64,000 bases of DNA from an uncultured Gammaproteobacteria bacterium (GTDB lineage Bacteria > Pseudomonadota > Gammaproteobacteria > Arenicellales > JAANXG01). The notes under the pieces are model-generated. The model worked only from the letters and a program-made list of their open reading frames with translations, had not been told where the DNA came from and did not search any database. The DNA is taken from NCBI GenBank assembly GCA_947259175.1, contig CAMYKW010000005.1, positions 53,147-117,146 on the forward strand. Direction: 5' to 3'. Shown piece after piece: positions 9,740 to 18,502 of this stretch. The position numbers were made by a program, and so were the translations under genes. The stretch's first letter is position 1; each line of letters starts with the position of its first letter.

Positions 9740-11251
9740 GTGATAGCTAAACTAACACACTCCCGTTCACAAGCATTCAAAGAAATCGTGTCATCCGATC
9801 CCACACCCGATTCGATTAACATCCACGGTATCGAGGAGTACCGCGAAGAACGCGCCCGGCATTGGGATGCACAGGCCGAGCGTACCTATCGGTGGGCGCA
9901 ACCGGCCCAGGCCTATCATGCGCGCCTCAACGAGATCTACCGGCTGCTGGTGCCTGCCGGTTCACGGGTCGTCGAGCTCGGTTGCGGCACCGGCGACCTG
10001 CTGGCGGCCTTGAAACCGGGTTACGGATTGGGCGTCGAAGTTTCGCGCGGCATGCTGGACCAGGCGGCAAGAGAATATCCGCATTTGGCCTTTACCCATG
10101 CCGACGCCCACGACCTGAGTGGGATTGACGAAACCTTCGATTTCGTAGTGTTGTCCGATTTGTTGAACGAACTGCACGATGTGCAGACCGCGTTGAACGA
10201 AGTACGACGCCTGTGCCATCGCCGCACGCGGATCATATGCAACTTCCACAGCCACCTTTGGTATTTTCCGCTGCACCTGGCCAGGCACAGCGGATTGGCG
10301 ACACCCACATTGCCGCAGAACTGGCTGACCAAAGAAGATGTGCGGAATCTTTGCACCCTCGCCGGTCTGGAATTCATCACCAGTTGGGAAGAGATTCTGC
10401 TGCCGCTGCGCGTGCCGGTGATTGACACTCTGTGCAATAAGTTTCTTTGCAAGATCTGGCCGTTCAATCACCTGGCGCTTACGCATATGATGGTCGCGCG
10501 GTTGCAGCCCACCCCACTTGAGCACGGCAAACAGCCCAGCGTAAGCATCGTCGTGCCGGCGCGCAATGAAGCCGGCAACATCACCGCGATCATGGAACGG
10601 ACGCCCGATCTGGGGTCGCATACCGAGCTGATTTTCGTCGAGGGCGGCTCCTCGGACAACACCCGCGAAACCATCCAGAATCTGGTCGACGGTCAAACGC
10701 GGTTGCCGGCCCGTTTGTTCGAACAAAGCGGACGCGGAAAAGGCGACGCGGTGCGCCTGGGATTCGCGGAAGCGAAAAACGACGTGTTGATCATTCTGGA
10801 TGCGGATCTGTCCGTCGCCCCGGAGGATCTAACTCGCTTCTTTGACGCGCTGGTCGCAAACAAGGGCGAGTTCATCAACGGCGTTCGACTGGTTTATCCC
10901 ATGCAGAAAAAGGCCATGCGTTTTTTCAACCTGTTGGGCAACAAGTTTTTCAGCCTCGGGTTTTCCTATGTCCTGGGGCAACCGGTCAAGGACACCCTTT
11001 GCGGCACCAAGGTTCTGTATCGCAGCGACTACCAGAGAATCGCCGATAACCGAGCGTACTTCGGCAATTTCGATCCGTTCGGCGACTTCGACTTGTTGTT
11101 CGGCGCCGCGAAACAATCCTTTCGCATTGTTGACATTCCGATCCGTTATCAGGCCCGGGTCTACGGGGAGACCAATATCAGCCGTTGGAGCGACGGCTGG
11201 CTGTTGATAAAGATGCTGGCCATCGCCGCCAAAAAGCTTAAATTCGTTTAG
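9740..11251 (+). CDS. fused class I methyltransferase / family 2 glycosyltransferase
   Basis: 503 residues in two domains. Residues about 65-190 form a SAM methyltransferase (VVELGCGTGDLL motif I, then FDFVVLSDLLNEL). From about residue 262 a GT-A glycosyltransferase starts (VSIVVPARNEAGNI), with LIFVEGGSSDNT, a DADLSV metal-binding DxD-like site and DTLCGTKVLYR, the pattern of DPM synthase-like GT2 enzymes that use polyprenyl phosphate. No C-terminal membrane helices are evident. The frame opens with GTG 9740 just after a TATATAG stretch; GTG 9788 is an alternative start and neither has a strong ribosome site. Likely role is synthesis or modification of a surface glycan or lipid carrier. Confidence 0.85.
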   Translation: MIAKLTHSRSQAFKEIVSSDPTPDSINIHGIEEYREERARHWDAQAERTYRWAQPAQAYHARLNEIYRLLVPAGSRVVELGCGTGDLLAALKPGYGLGVEVSRGMLDQAAREYPHLAFTHADAHDLSGIDETFDFVVLSDLLNELHDVQTALNEVRRLCHRRTRIICNFHSHLWYFPLHLARHSGLATPTLPQNWLTKEDVRNLCTLAGLEFITSWEEILLPLRVPVIDTLCNKFLCKIWPFNHLALTHMMVARLQPTPLEHGKQPSVSIVVPARNEAGNITAIMERTPDLGSHTELIFVEGGSSDNTRETIQNLVDGQTRLPARLFEQSGRGKGDAVRLGFAEAKNDVLIILDADLSVAPEDLTRFFDALVANKGEFINGVRLVYPMQKKAMRFFNLLGNKFFSLGFSYVLGQPVKDTLCGTKVLYRSDYQRIADNRAYFGNFDPFGDFDLLFGAAKQSFRIVDIPIRYQARVYGETNISRWSDGWLLIKMLAIAAKKLKFV

Positions 11252-11340
11252 CTGCGCCCGAACCGCGGCTGTTCGCTGTAATACGAAGCATATAAACAAG
11301 CCGTTCTCTTCTGCGCCACGCTGGGTTAGCATGTGCGGCC

Positions 11341-11514
11341 CTGGCCCGCATTTCTTACCAGGCGCCCAGCTACTATTCTGGCATGCACCTGAAAGACTCG
11401 TTACGCCATTGATATGAAGAGACAACTTAAATTCCTGATGTGGATTGCTGAGAATAGTAGCTGGGCACGAGTCCTGCGCCGGCATCCGGGATCCTGGTGA
11501 GAAATGCGGGCTAG
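11341..11514. mobile_element. MITE-like element, copy A
   Basis: 174 bp bounded by near-perfect terminal inverted repeats: ctggcccgcatttcttacca on the left (11341 onward) and the complement tggtgagaaatgcgggctag on the right (to 11514). Inside, a second inverted pair (gcccagctactattct at 11364-11379, agaatagtagctgggc at 11451-11466) brackets a core of about 70 bp. A short arm (cgagtcctgcgccggcatcc) lies on the right side only. It has no coding capacity and no obvious target duplication. Same family as 41086-41260 and 58042-58288. Its right end is 19 bp before the GST start codon. Confidence 0.85.
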
Positions 11515-11533
11515 TCCCAACGGATCGGACGCG

Positions 11534-12454
11534 ATGTCCGAAGTCATTCTGCACCACTATCCGCAATCCCCGGTTTCCGAAAAAGTCCGTGTCGCTTTGG
11601 GCATCAAAGGGCTGGATTGGCAATCCGTGCAGATTCCGCGATATCCGCCGAAACCGGATTTAATGCCGCTCACCGGTGGTTATCGCCGCACCCCGGTGAT
11701 GCAGATCGGCGCCAACGTGTACTGCGACAGCCAATGCATCATCGGGGAATTGGAGCGGCGCTTCCCGGAGCCGAGCCTGTTCCCGGGCGGCAGCGCCGGG
11801 TTGGCCTGGGGTGTCAGCCGCTGGACCGACGGCCCGCTGTTCACCGCGGTGGTCGCGGCGATCTTCGGTGAGCAAGGCCACGATCTGCCGGAGGAATTCG
11901 CTTCCGACCGCGGCCGCTTGTATTTCGGCCGGGACTACAACATCGACGTTCTTATCCGGGGTCTGCCCGACGCGCTGGCGCAAGTTCGCGCCCAGCTTTC
12001 CTGGATCGACCAACGCCTGGCCGACGGACGCCGGTTTCTGTTGGGGCCGCAGCCCGGACTCCCCGATGCGCTGTGTTATTACCTGGTGTGGTTTTTTCGC
12101 GGCCGCGTCGGCGCCGCACCCGCCCTGCTCGACGAACTGCCGAGGCTCGAGGCCTGGGAACAACGGGTGGCCTCGCTGGGCCATGGCCGACCGGTGGACC
12201 TGGCGGCGGATCAAGCCCTCGACATCGCACGCGACTCGCAGCCGGAGGTGTCGGAGTCGATCGATGCCGCGGATCCGCTACGGCGAACTTTAGGCGAAAC
12301 CGTGGGGGTGGTCCCCGACGGCGACGGCGGAGATCCAACGGTGAGGGGTCGGCTCGCGCGCCTCACCCGGGACACGGTGGTCATAACACGCCATGATGAG
12401 CGCGTTGGCGACGTGGCGGTTCACTTTCCACGAGTCGGTTATCGCGTGGTGTAA
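11534..12454 (+). CDS. glutathione S-transferase family protein with C-terminal extension
   Basis: 306 residues from ATG 11534 (MSEVILHHY). The N-terminus is a thioredoxin-fold GST domain (SPVSEKVRVALGIKGL, then the cis-Pro segment RRTPVMQIG and DSQCIIGELERRFPEP). Residues about 95-215 are the helical GST C-domain, and a further 90 residues after DQALDIARDS are an unassigned extension. Typical GSTs are 200-230 residues. The frame opens at 11504 within the upstream MITE-like element, but that start is discounted. With the element ending 19 bp upstream, the leader is largely transposon-derived and no strong ribosome site is seen, so expression may have been altered. Confidence 0.8.
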   Translation: MSEVILHHYPQSPVSEKVRVALGIKGLDWQSVQIPRYPPKPDLMPLTGGYRRTPVMQIGANVYCDSQCIIGELERRFPEPSLFPGGSAGLAWGVSRWTDGPLFTAVVAAIFGEQGHDLPEEFASDRGRLYFGRDYNIDVLIRGLPDALAQVRAQLSWIDQRLADGRRFLLGPQPGLPDALCYYLVWFFRGRVGAAPALLDELPRLEAWEQRVASLGHGRPVDLAADQALDIARDSQPEVSESIDAADPLRRTLGETVGVVPDGDGGDPTVRGRLARLTRDTVVITRHDERVGDVAVHFPRVGYRVV

Positions 12455-12517
12455 ACCGAGGTCAAGCGAAGGCATCGAAAGTCGTTGTAATGCGGACTCC
12501 CTGGCGCTGTGTGCAGG

Positions 12518-13459
12518 CTAAATCAAATTGCGCAGCATCAATTCCGACGGGTGCGGACTGAGATACACCTGTTGTTCGATGTAGGGTTGCGAATATTTAC
12601 GCAGGTGGTGTTTGAGCAGGGTGATCGGGACGATGAGCGGCAGCCGCCCGAGGCGGTATTGATCAATCACCTCGACCAGTTCCGCTTTATCGCCGCGATC
12701 GATGTCCGCCTTGAGATATCCCTGAATATGCTGCAATACGTTGGTGTGATTGCGCCGCGTAGCCGGCCGTTTCAGCGCGGTCATCAGCCCGTGTATGTAC
12801 TGTTCGCCAAGCTTGTCGAGGTCGTGGTTACCGGCATCGGCGATCAATCTCCCGAGACTCGCGTAGGCCAGGTGATCATGCGCCAGGATGGCGAGCTTGT
12901 GACGGGTGTGGAAGTCCACCAGGCCCGCCACGGTGAGCGCATTCCGGCGCAGCCGTTGCCATCGGTGATAGATATACACGCGCTCGATGAAATTCTCTCT
13001 GAGCACCGGATCGTTGAGGCGCCCGTCCTCCTCCACCGGGAGGTTCGGCTCGCATTCCGTTAGCGCTTGCGCGTATTGACCGATACCGGTGTTGGCCGGT
13101 TGGTCGCTTGTTTCGTTCGCATACAATTTCACGCGTTGCGTGCCGCAGCTCGGTGATTTGCTCTTGAAGATGTAGCCGCTGATGTCGTTGAGCCGGCGCG
13201 CGGTTTGCGCCGCGAAGCTGTGCAGCTTTTCGGTGAGATCCGTTTGCGGATCGACCACGCTCACCACCCGTATCGCCTCCGGTTTGCCGACCAGGCGAAT
13301 CGGATCACGCGGCACACCCAGGCCGATCGCCATCTCCGGGCAGACCGGCACGAATTCAAAATACTCACCGAGCGTTCCGGTGATGAACCGGTCCCGTTTA
13401 TGGCCGCCGTCGTAGCGAACATTCTCACCCAGCAGGCAGGAACTGATGCCTAGTTTCAC
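12518..13459 (-). CDS. DUF523-DUF1722 protein (YbgA-like, thiouracil desulfurase-like N-domain)
   Basis: 313 residues from GTG 13459. Residues about 1-150 are a DUF523 domain with conserved cysteines (GISSCLLGENVRYDGGH, CPEM, KSKSPSCGT), the family that includes 2-thiouracil desulfurases. Residues about 190-310 are DUF1722 (YbgA), with HTRHKLAILAHD, YIHGLMTALKRPATRRNHTNVLQHI and LVPITLLKHHLR. The longer frame running up to 14425 is a shadow of hemH. The gene starts about 30 bp after hemH on the same strand, with AAAGGTGGG between, and is probably cotranscribed with it. A cysteine-based metal or sulfur function is inferred from the family. Confidence 0.85.
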   Translation of the reverse strand: MKLGISSCLLGENVRYDGGHKRDRFITGTLGEYFEFVPVCPEMAIGLGVPRDPIRLVGKPEAIRVVSVVDPQTDLTEKLHSFAAQTARRLNDISGYIFKSKSPSCGTQRVKLYANETSDQPANTGIGQYAQALTECEPNLPVEEDGRLNDPVLRENFIERVYIYHRWQRLRRNALTVAGLVDFHTRHKLAILAHDHLAYASLGRLIADAGNHDLDKLGEQYIHGLMTALKRPATRRNHTNVLQHIQGYLKADIDRGDKAELVEVIDQYRLGRLPLIVPITLLKHHLRKYSQPYIEQQVYLSPHPSELMLRNLI

Positions 13460-13488
13460 CGGCGACGAGTCTGTTGGTTCGCCCACCT

Positions 13489-14595
13489 TTAAGTCTTGGC
13501 GCCCATCGCCTGTGCGCGGCGCAGCGTCTGTTTTCTCTGCTCCGCCTGCGCGGCGGGATCGATATCGCGTTCCGCCCAGCCGCTGGTGCTCGCGGCCACC
13601 AGCTCGGCCATCAGCTCGATGTGGTCGGGATCGTCGTTGAGACAGGGGATGTATTGGTAACGTTCGCCGCCCGCGCCGAGGAACACCTCGCGGTTCTGTT
13701 GGTCGATTTCTTCCAGGGTCTCCAGGCAATCGGCGGCAAAACCGGGGCACACGATATCCACGGCGCGCACACCCTGGCCGGGCAATTGCTGCAAGGTCTT
13801 GTCGCAATACGGCTGCAACCAGGGTTCGCGGCCGAAGCGTGATTGAAATACCACCATCCACTGGTCTGTTTCCAGATCCAGCGCCTCCGCCACCAGGCGC
13901 GCGGTTTTGTGACACTGGCAGTGATAGGGGTCGCCGTTGATCAGATATCTGTGCGGGACGCCGTGAAACGAAAACAGCAACCGGTCGCCCGGACCATGTC
14001 GCTGCCGTTGATCGCGGATCTTGGCGGCCAGGGCTTCGATGTAAGCGGGATGGTCGTGATACGCATTGATGAACCGCAACTCCGGCACCCAACGCCATCG
14101 CCTTAAGGTATCGGCGACGGCATCGAATACCGAGCCACCCGTGGTGCCGGAGTATTGGGGATACAACGGCAGTATGACGATGCGCCGGGCGCCGTTGATC
14201 CGCAACCGGTCCAGCGCCTCCGGGATCGACGGTTGGCCGTAACTCATGCCCAGCTCCACTTCCACCAGACCGGGATAACGCGTAGCCAACAGTTCCCGCA
14301 ACGCTTTCGTTTGCTGCTGCGAAATCACCATCAGCGGCGATCCGGCCTCGGTCCATATCTTGCGATACGCCTCGGCGCTGCGCCGGGGGCGGACGTTCAG
14401 GATAATCAAACGCAAGATCAGCCACCAGGCCAGACGCGGGAACTCCACCACCCGTGGATCGGACAAGAACTGCTTGAGATAGCGGCGCAGGCTACCCGGC
14501 GTCGGGGACTGCGGCGTGCCCAGGTTGACCAACAACACACCGATGCCCGCCTGCGCGTCGTGCCGGAAATCAACCTCTCCCACGTATCGGTTCAT
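13489..14595 (-). CDS. hemH: ferrochelatase
   Basis: 368 residues. Inserts ferrous iron into protoporphyrin IX, the last step of protoheme synthesis. Family signatures: VLLVNLGTPQSPTPGSLRRYL near the N-terminus, ILPLYPQYSGTTGGS, the catalytic-histidine segment LLFSFHGVPHRY, the YQSRFGREPWLQPY-type region (here VFQSRFGREPWLQPY) and VDIVCPGFAADCLETLEEI with its conserved Glu. Length is usual for proteobacterial HemH. Start ATG 14595 (MNRYVGEVDF). Upstream of the DUF523/DUF1722 gene and likely the first gene of that unit. Confidence 0.95.
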   Translation of the reverse strand: MNRYVGEVDFRHDAQAGIGVLLVNLGTPQSPTPGSLRRYLKQFLSDPRVVEFPRLAWWLILRLIILNVRPRRSAEAYRKIWTEAGSPLMVISQQQTKALRELLATRYPGLVEVELGMSYGQPSIPEALDRLRINGARRIVILPLYPQYSGTTGGSVFDAVADTLRRWRWVPELRFINAYHDHPAYIEALAAKIRDQRQRHGPGDRLLFSFHGVPHRYLINGDPYHCQCHKTARLVAEALDLETDQWMVVFQSRFGREPWLQPYCDKTLQQLPGQGVRAVDIVCPGFAADCLETLEEIDQQNREVFLGAGGERYQYIPCLNDDPDHIELMAELVAASTSGWAERDIDPAAQAEQRKQTLRRAQAMGAKT

Positions 14596-14845
14596 AACGT
14601 CGATCTCTCATTGATGTTTGCAAAGTATACTTCAAGCGGACGTGATGATCGTGTCTACGCCTTTACGGCAGAGGCCGGACGAGCCGCGGTCCCAACCGCG
14701 CCGTTGAGGCGCATGAAACACAGGTGGGATCAGGTCTTGAATTACCTCATGCCCGGCAACCCGGGCCGGCGCTGCAGGCAGCGGGCACGAACGCTCCCGC
14801 TAGCCGGCAAATGTGGCATTGAAAGACCCCGACTCCGAATCACGA

Positions 14846-15937
14846 TTAATTTCGCGTTCGTACAAAATGCCTATCCTCCAAATAACGAAGCACGACACCT
14901 TGGATGAATTTGCCGGCCATCTCATGTCCTTGAGGAGAAAGATGGAGGGAATCCCGATTTACATATCCTCCGTAACGTCGAGCTTGAAGAAAATATTCCG
15001 TTAAATCCTCAAAACCCATTCCGTGTCGTTCCGCGGCGTTTTTTACCTTGTTATGTGCCGCAAGTAATAATTCATTTTCCAATTCATGAAAAACCGGGAA
15101 CAGAAGGACAATTGTTGGGGCCTCCCGCTTCATTGTCGACAGAGCATTCATCACACGTCTGAATGATGTCGGTTTTTCATGAAGCTCCCGGTAATACTCC
15201 GCACCCCTACCCAGGTCTAGTGCGTGAAACTGCGGATCATTGCGGCGCCTCTTTTCGGCATCATCTTCTTTATCTTGCGGAGTTGGTCGGATACTCACTA
15301 TTGCCAACTGCATTAACCTTGAACGGCTTAAAATACGTAGTGCACTTTCACGTAACCAACTTCTACTTCGTGGTTCCAATCTGTCGAGCAGACTTTCGTA
15401 CTCGATAGAGTGTTCTTGAGGGTCGTTTAGACAATAACCATACAAGATCAGATCCGGTTTCCATTGGGCAACACGCTGCGTCACCATCTCTGCTATCTGG
15501 CTGGCATTGTATCCGGTGACAGCATAATTGAGCACTTGATAACTCGTATCTTCAGACTTTGGATGATCATCAAGAAGACGCTGCAATACATCCGGCCAAG
15601 CCTGGCCTTCTGCTACATTCCAGCCAAAAGAAATACTGTCACCGACCACGGCAATACGAAAAACGTCAGCCGATTTCTCCCTCGGGAACTCCTTTCCCCT
15701 TAGCCCGTGTTTGTTGATGACGTAGTTTTCATAGACAATATTCGGCACATGTTCGTAGCGCAAAGTTGGATTCTCCGATAGCCGAAAGATCTTCTCCGGC
15801 ATGCGATAGATATCAGGACCGATTCCCAGGATTCGAACCAGGGCTTCGCCAACCAATAGCGCCATGGACACGGATAAAATCAGAAGACCCGCTCTTGCCA
15901 GATATTCGCGAACGTCTTTGTTGTACATTTTCTGCAT
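14846..15937 (-). CDS. membrane-anchored SGNH/GDSL hydrolase
   Basis: 363 residues. An N-terminal transmembrane segment (about residues 13-36, AGLLILSVSMALLVGEALV) precedes an SGNH hydrolase domain with block I GDSISFGW (Ser nucleophile), block II NYAVTGYNASQ, block III YGYCLNDP and block V DSLHLSPQGH (Asp-His pair). The active site is probably periplasmic; the family holds esterases and acyl/acetyl hydrolases of cell-surface polymers. Its stop lies about 250 bp from hemH. Start ATG 15937 is tentative; a second Met (MYNKDV) lies two codons further in. Substrate unknown. The broken gene at 47539-48470 belongs to the same broad family. Confidence 0.8.
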   Translation of the reverse strand: MQKMYNKDVREYLARAGLLILSVSMALLVGEALVRILGIGPDIYRMPEKIFRLSENPTLRYEHVPNIVYENYVINKHGLRGKEFPREKSADVFRIAVVGDSISFGWNVAEGQAWPDVLQRLLDDHPKSEDTSYQVLNYAVTGYNASQIAEMVTQRVAQWKPDLILYGYCLNDPQEHSIEYESLLDRLEPRSRSWLRESALRILSRSRLMQLAIVSIRPTPQDKEDDAEKRRRNDPQFHALDLGRGAEYYRELHEKPTSFRRVMNALSTMKREAPTIVLLFPVFHELENELLLAAHNKVKNAAERHGMGFEDLTEYFLQARRYGGYVNRDSLHLSPQGHEMAGKFIQGVVLRYLEDRHFVRTRN

Positions 15938-15949
15938 CGCCAGAAGGCC

Positions 15950-15963
15950 GGGGTCAGGTCTTT
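15950..15963 (+). repeat. short dispersed repeat ggggtcaggtcttt, copy 1
   Basis: The 14-mer ggggtcaggtcttt occurs here in the 135-bp gap between nadA and the SGNH gene, and again at 42111-42124. Related GGGTCAAG/CTTGACCCC strings sit at about 59155 and 59306. Such strings often mark ends of small REP-like elements, but no full element can be delimited here. Confidence 0.4.
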
Positions 15964-16072
15964 CTTTGACACATCGGGAGTTTCAGCGGGAAACGCGGCG
16001 ACGCACCGGTCACACCAGCGTGACCCAAGTCACAAAGCAAAATTGTCAACCGACCGCTAACCAGGGCGCGGG

Positions 16073-17155
16073 TCAGGCGTTACCCGTTACCTTGACCTTT
16101 GCGCCCATGTGTTCGCGGGCGAAGTCCACCATGCGTCTGAGCGACTTCTCAGCCCTGGCGCGAATGTCCTCGTCGATAAGCACCTCGTTGTCGCCGGTTT
16201 CCAAGACATGTTCGAGACGCGCGAGATCGTTCATCTTCATCCACGGGCAATGGCCGCAGCTCTTGCACGTGGCGCCCTCGCCCGCGGTCGGGGCAGGGAT
16301 GAATATCTTACGCGGCGCCGCTTCACGCATCTTGTGGAAGATCCCGTCCTCGGTGGCGACGATGAACATCTCATTGCTCATCTCCTGGGCGGCCTTGATG
16401 ATCTGGCTCGTCGAGCCCACCCGATCGGCGAGCGCGATCACCGACGGCGGCGATTCGGGATGCACCAACACCGCCGCGGCGGGATACAGCGTTTTCAGTT
16501 GCGCCAGGGCTTCGGACTTGAATTCCTCGTGCACCACACACGAACCCTGCCACATCAGCATATCGGCGCCGGTCTTGCGTTGCACGTAATCACCGAGAAA
16601 CCGGTCCGGCGCCCATAAAATTTTTTCACCCTTCTGGTGTAGATGCTTGGCAACCTTCAACGCAATCGAAGACGTCACGACCCAGTCGGCGCGCGCCTTG
16701 ACCGCGGCGCTGGTATTGGCGTAAACCACCACGGTGCGATCCGGATTCGCGTCGCAGAACTTGGAGAATTCTTCCGCCGGGCACCCCAGGTCCAGGGAAC
16801 ATTCGGCGTTGCGCTCCACCACCAGGACCCGTTTGTTGGGACTGAGGATCTTGGCCGTCTCACCCATGAAGCGAACCCCGGCAACGACCACCGTACTTGC
16901 GGAATGTTCGAATCCGAACCTGGCCATTTCCAGCGAATCGGACACCAAGCCGCCTGTCTCGTCGGCGAGATCCTGAAGCTCGGCATCCACGTAATAGTGG
17001 GCCACCAGTACCGCATCTTGTTCCTTGAGCAGGCGTGTAATGTGCTCGACCTGGGCGTCGTGCTCGCGCTTGGGCAGATGCTCATGCTTGATACCACGTG
17101 CTTGCAGGGCGACCATGTCAATTTGCTGCTTCAGTTGTTCGGGTACCGTTTGCAT
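16073..17155 (-). CDS. nadA: quinolinate synthase
   Basis: About 360 residues. A 4Fe-4S enzyme condensing iminoaspartate with dihydroxyacetone phosphate to quinolinate in de novo NAD synthesis. The three cluster cysteines are visible: [22 protein letters not shown] and the last within [12 protein letters not shown]. Other signatures are [31 protein letters not shown] and HPESPPSVI. The frame is open to 17440, but that overlaps the regulator gene. ATG 17155 (MQTVPEQ) or GTG 17164, only a few bases after an AAGGAGG at about 17169-17175, is the likely start. It follows the NrtR-type regulator by about 10-20 bp on the same strand. Confidence 0.95.
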   Translation of the reverse strand: MQTVPEQLKQQIDMVALQARGIKHEHLPKREHDAQVEHITRLLKEQDAVLVAHYYVDAELQDLADETGGLVSDSLEMARFGFEHSASTVVVAGVRFMGETAKILSPNKRVLVVERNAECSLDLGCPAEEFSKFCDANPDRTVVVYANTSAAVKARADWVVTSSIALKVAKHLHQKGEKILWAPDRFLGDYVQRKTGADMLMWQGSCVVHEEFKSEALAQLKTLYPAAAVLVHPESPPSVIALADRVGSTSQIIKAAQEMSNEMFIVATEDGIFHKMREAAPRKIFIPAPTAGEGATCKSCGHCPWMKMNDLARLEHVLETGDNEVLIDEDIRARAEKSLRRMVDFAREHMGAKVKVTGNA

Positions 17156-17174
17156 GACGGTCACGGCGACCTCC

Positions 17175-17861
17175 TTACTTGATGTAGTGAACCTTGCCCG
17201 GCGACTTGTAGCGATACAACGCCGCCGGCCGATGAGATCCTTCGCGGCGTTTGTTCCCGGTATCCTCGATACAATCAAGGGCGAGGATGCGCTTCCTGAA
17301 ATTACGTTTATCGAGACTTTCACACAAAATGGTCTCGTACACCCGCTGCAGTTCGCTGAGCGTGAACTCGCCGGGCACCAGCTGAAAGGCGATAGTTGAA
17401 TACGCCAACTTCGCCTGTAGGCGCTGCCGCGCCAGCACAACGATCTCGGTGTGGTCGAGATACAGATCCGGCAACTGATCGATGGGATACCAGCGAACCT
17501 CGGGTGTGGGCCTGGCGTTGATTTCCGCCACCCGCTGCGGCGGCATCAATGCGTAATACGCCACCGTAATCACCCGTGACGCCGGGTGCCGGTCGGGACG
17601 GCCGAAGGTGTACAACTGCTCCAGATATACATCGTTCATACCGGTCTGCTGCGCCAGGGTATGCTCAGCGCTGCGATCCAGGTGCTCCACCGGGCCGACA
17701 TAACCGCCGGGCAACGCCCAAGGCGCGTCGGAACCGCTCCGCGGCGGGTGCCGGCGCAGCAACACCTCTAGACCGTCATTCCCCATGCCGAACACCACGA
17801 TGTCTGTCGAGACGTGGACCAGCCACGGCGCGGTGGATCTCAATTCAGTAAGTGTATTCAT
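17175..17861 (-). CDS. nrtR: NrtR-type Nudix transcriptional regulator of NAD metabolism
   Basis: 228 residues: an N-terminal Nudix-fold domain (about residues 15-150) and a C-terminal winged-helix-like segment ([14 protein letters not shown] followed by [12 protein letters not shown]), the NrtR architecture. NrtR proteins bind ADP-ribose and repress NAD synthesis genes. The Nudix box is degenerate: the usual REUXEE core reads HTLAQQ, so the metal-binding glutamates are missing and hydrolase activity is unlikely, as reported for regulator members of the family. It sits directly upstream of nadA, and a palindrome lies just before its start (17876-17894). The name rests on this architecture and context. 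Confidence 0.85.
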   Translation of the reverse strand: MNTLTELRSTAPWLVHVSTDIVVFGMGNDGLEVLLRRHPPRSGSDAPWALPGGYVGPVEHLDRSAEHTLAQQTGMNDVYLEQLYTFGRPDRHPASRVITVAYYALMPPQRVAEINARPTPEVRWYPIDQLPDLYLDHTEIVVLARQRLQAKLAYSTIAFQLVPGEFTLSELQRVYETILCESLDKRNFRKRILALDCIEDTGNKRREGSHRPAALYRYKSPGKVHYIK

Positions 17862-17875
17862 AACACGAACTATAT

Positions 17876-17894
17876 TAGTGTGACAGGTACACTA
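17876..17894. promoter_or_regulatory. palindromic operator candidate for NrtR upstream of nrtR-nadA
   Basis: TAGTGT-N7-ACACTA, a perfect 6+6 palindrome, 15 bp upstream of the nrtR start. Position and symmetry fit an autoregulatory site controlling the nrtR-nadA unit. Confidence 0.6.
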
Positions 17895-18000
17895 TGTCAA
17901 TACCCCCAAATGGCCGCCGATTCCACCGCCCGCCTGGCGGGCTTACCCGCGCGGTGGGTTGGTGTATGCTAGCGTGCAGTCAACGACGAAAATCGGAACC

Positions 18001-18453
18001 ATGAGCACATCGATAGCGCTTTTTCTGCATATGCTTGCCTCGGTGGTATGGGTCGGCGGGATGTTTTTCGCCTACGTTTGCCTGCGGCCGGTCGCCGGCG
18101 AGGTGTTGGAGCCCCCCTTGCGGCTGAGCTTGTGGAGCAGGACGTTCGCCCGCTTTTTTCCCTGGGTGTGGGCTGCGGTAGCGATACTCGTGTTGACCGG
18201 CCTGTGGATGATCGGGCGCATGGGCGGATTCGCGTCCGTCGGCGGTTATGTGCACATCATGCTCGGACTGGGGGTGGTGATGATGGCGATATTCGCGTAC
18301 GTATTTTTCGTCCCTTACCGCCGGCTGCGCGCCGCAGTCGCCGCGAACGACCTCAAGGCCGGTGGCAGTGAGCTGGCGCGCATCCGCAGCTTCGTTGCCA
18401 TCAACTTGACGCTTGGCATCATCGAACTCGCCGTGGTGCGATTATTGCGATGA
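18001..18453 (+). CDS. CopD-like four-helix membrane protein
   Basis: 150 residues from ATG 18001. About four transmembrane helices: residues 4-24 (with HMLASVVWVGGMFF), 50-70, 80-102 and 130-148. The H-(x)n-WVGGMFF signature of helix 1 is typical of CopD-family (PF05425) and related DUF inner-membrane proteins, whose histidines may bind heme or copper. An upstream in-frame GTG-like extension to 17959 is possible but lacks support. It is divergent from nrtR and convergent with the kinase gene. Function not determined. Confidence 0.7.
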   Translation: MSTSIALFLHMLASVVWVGGMFFAYVCLRPVAGEVLEPPLRLSLWSRTFARFFPWVWAAVAILVLTGLWMIGRMGGFASVGGYVHIMLGLGVVMMAIFAYVFFVPYRRLRAAVAANDLKAGGSELARIRSFVAINLTLGIIELAVVRLLR

Positions 18454-18466
18454 AACACAGGCGCGG

Positions 18467-18482
18467 GCCCGGCTTGCCGGGC
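18467..18482. terminator. GC-rich hairpin between convergent genes
   Basis: gcccggc-tt-gccgggc in the 49-bp gap between the CopD-like gene and the convergent kinase gene. No T-run follows, so terminator function is tentative. Confidence 0.3.
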
Positions 18483-18502
18483 GTCGCGCGGTCCCCACCG
18501 CG

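Noticed and set aside
11341..11514. assigning the MITE family to a named IS family
   Set aside because: Ends alone do not identify the transposase and no target duplication is visible.
12518..14425. 635-codon minus-strand frame
   Set aside because: Only its last 313 codons are a gene (DUF523/DUF1722). The first half overlaps hemH out of frame and has no family features.
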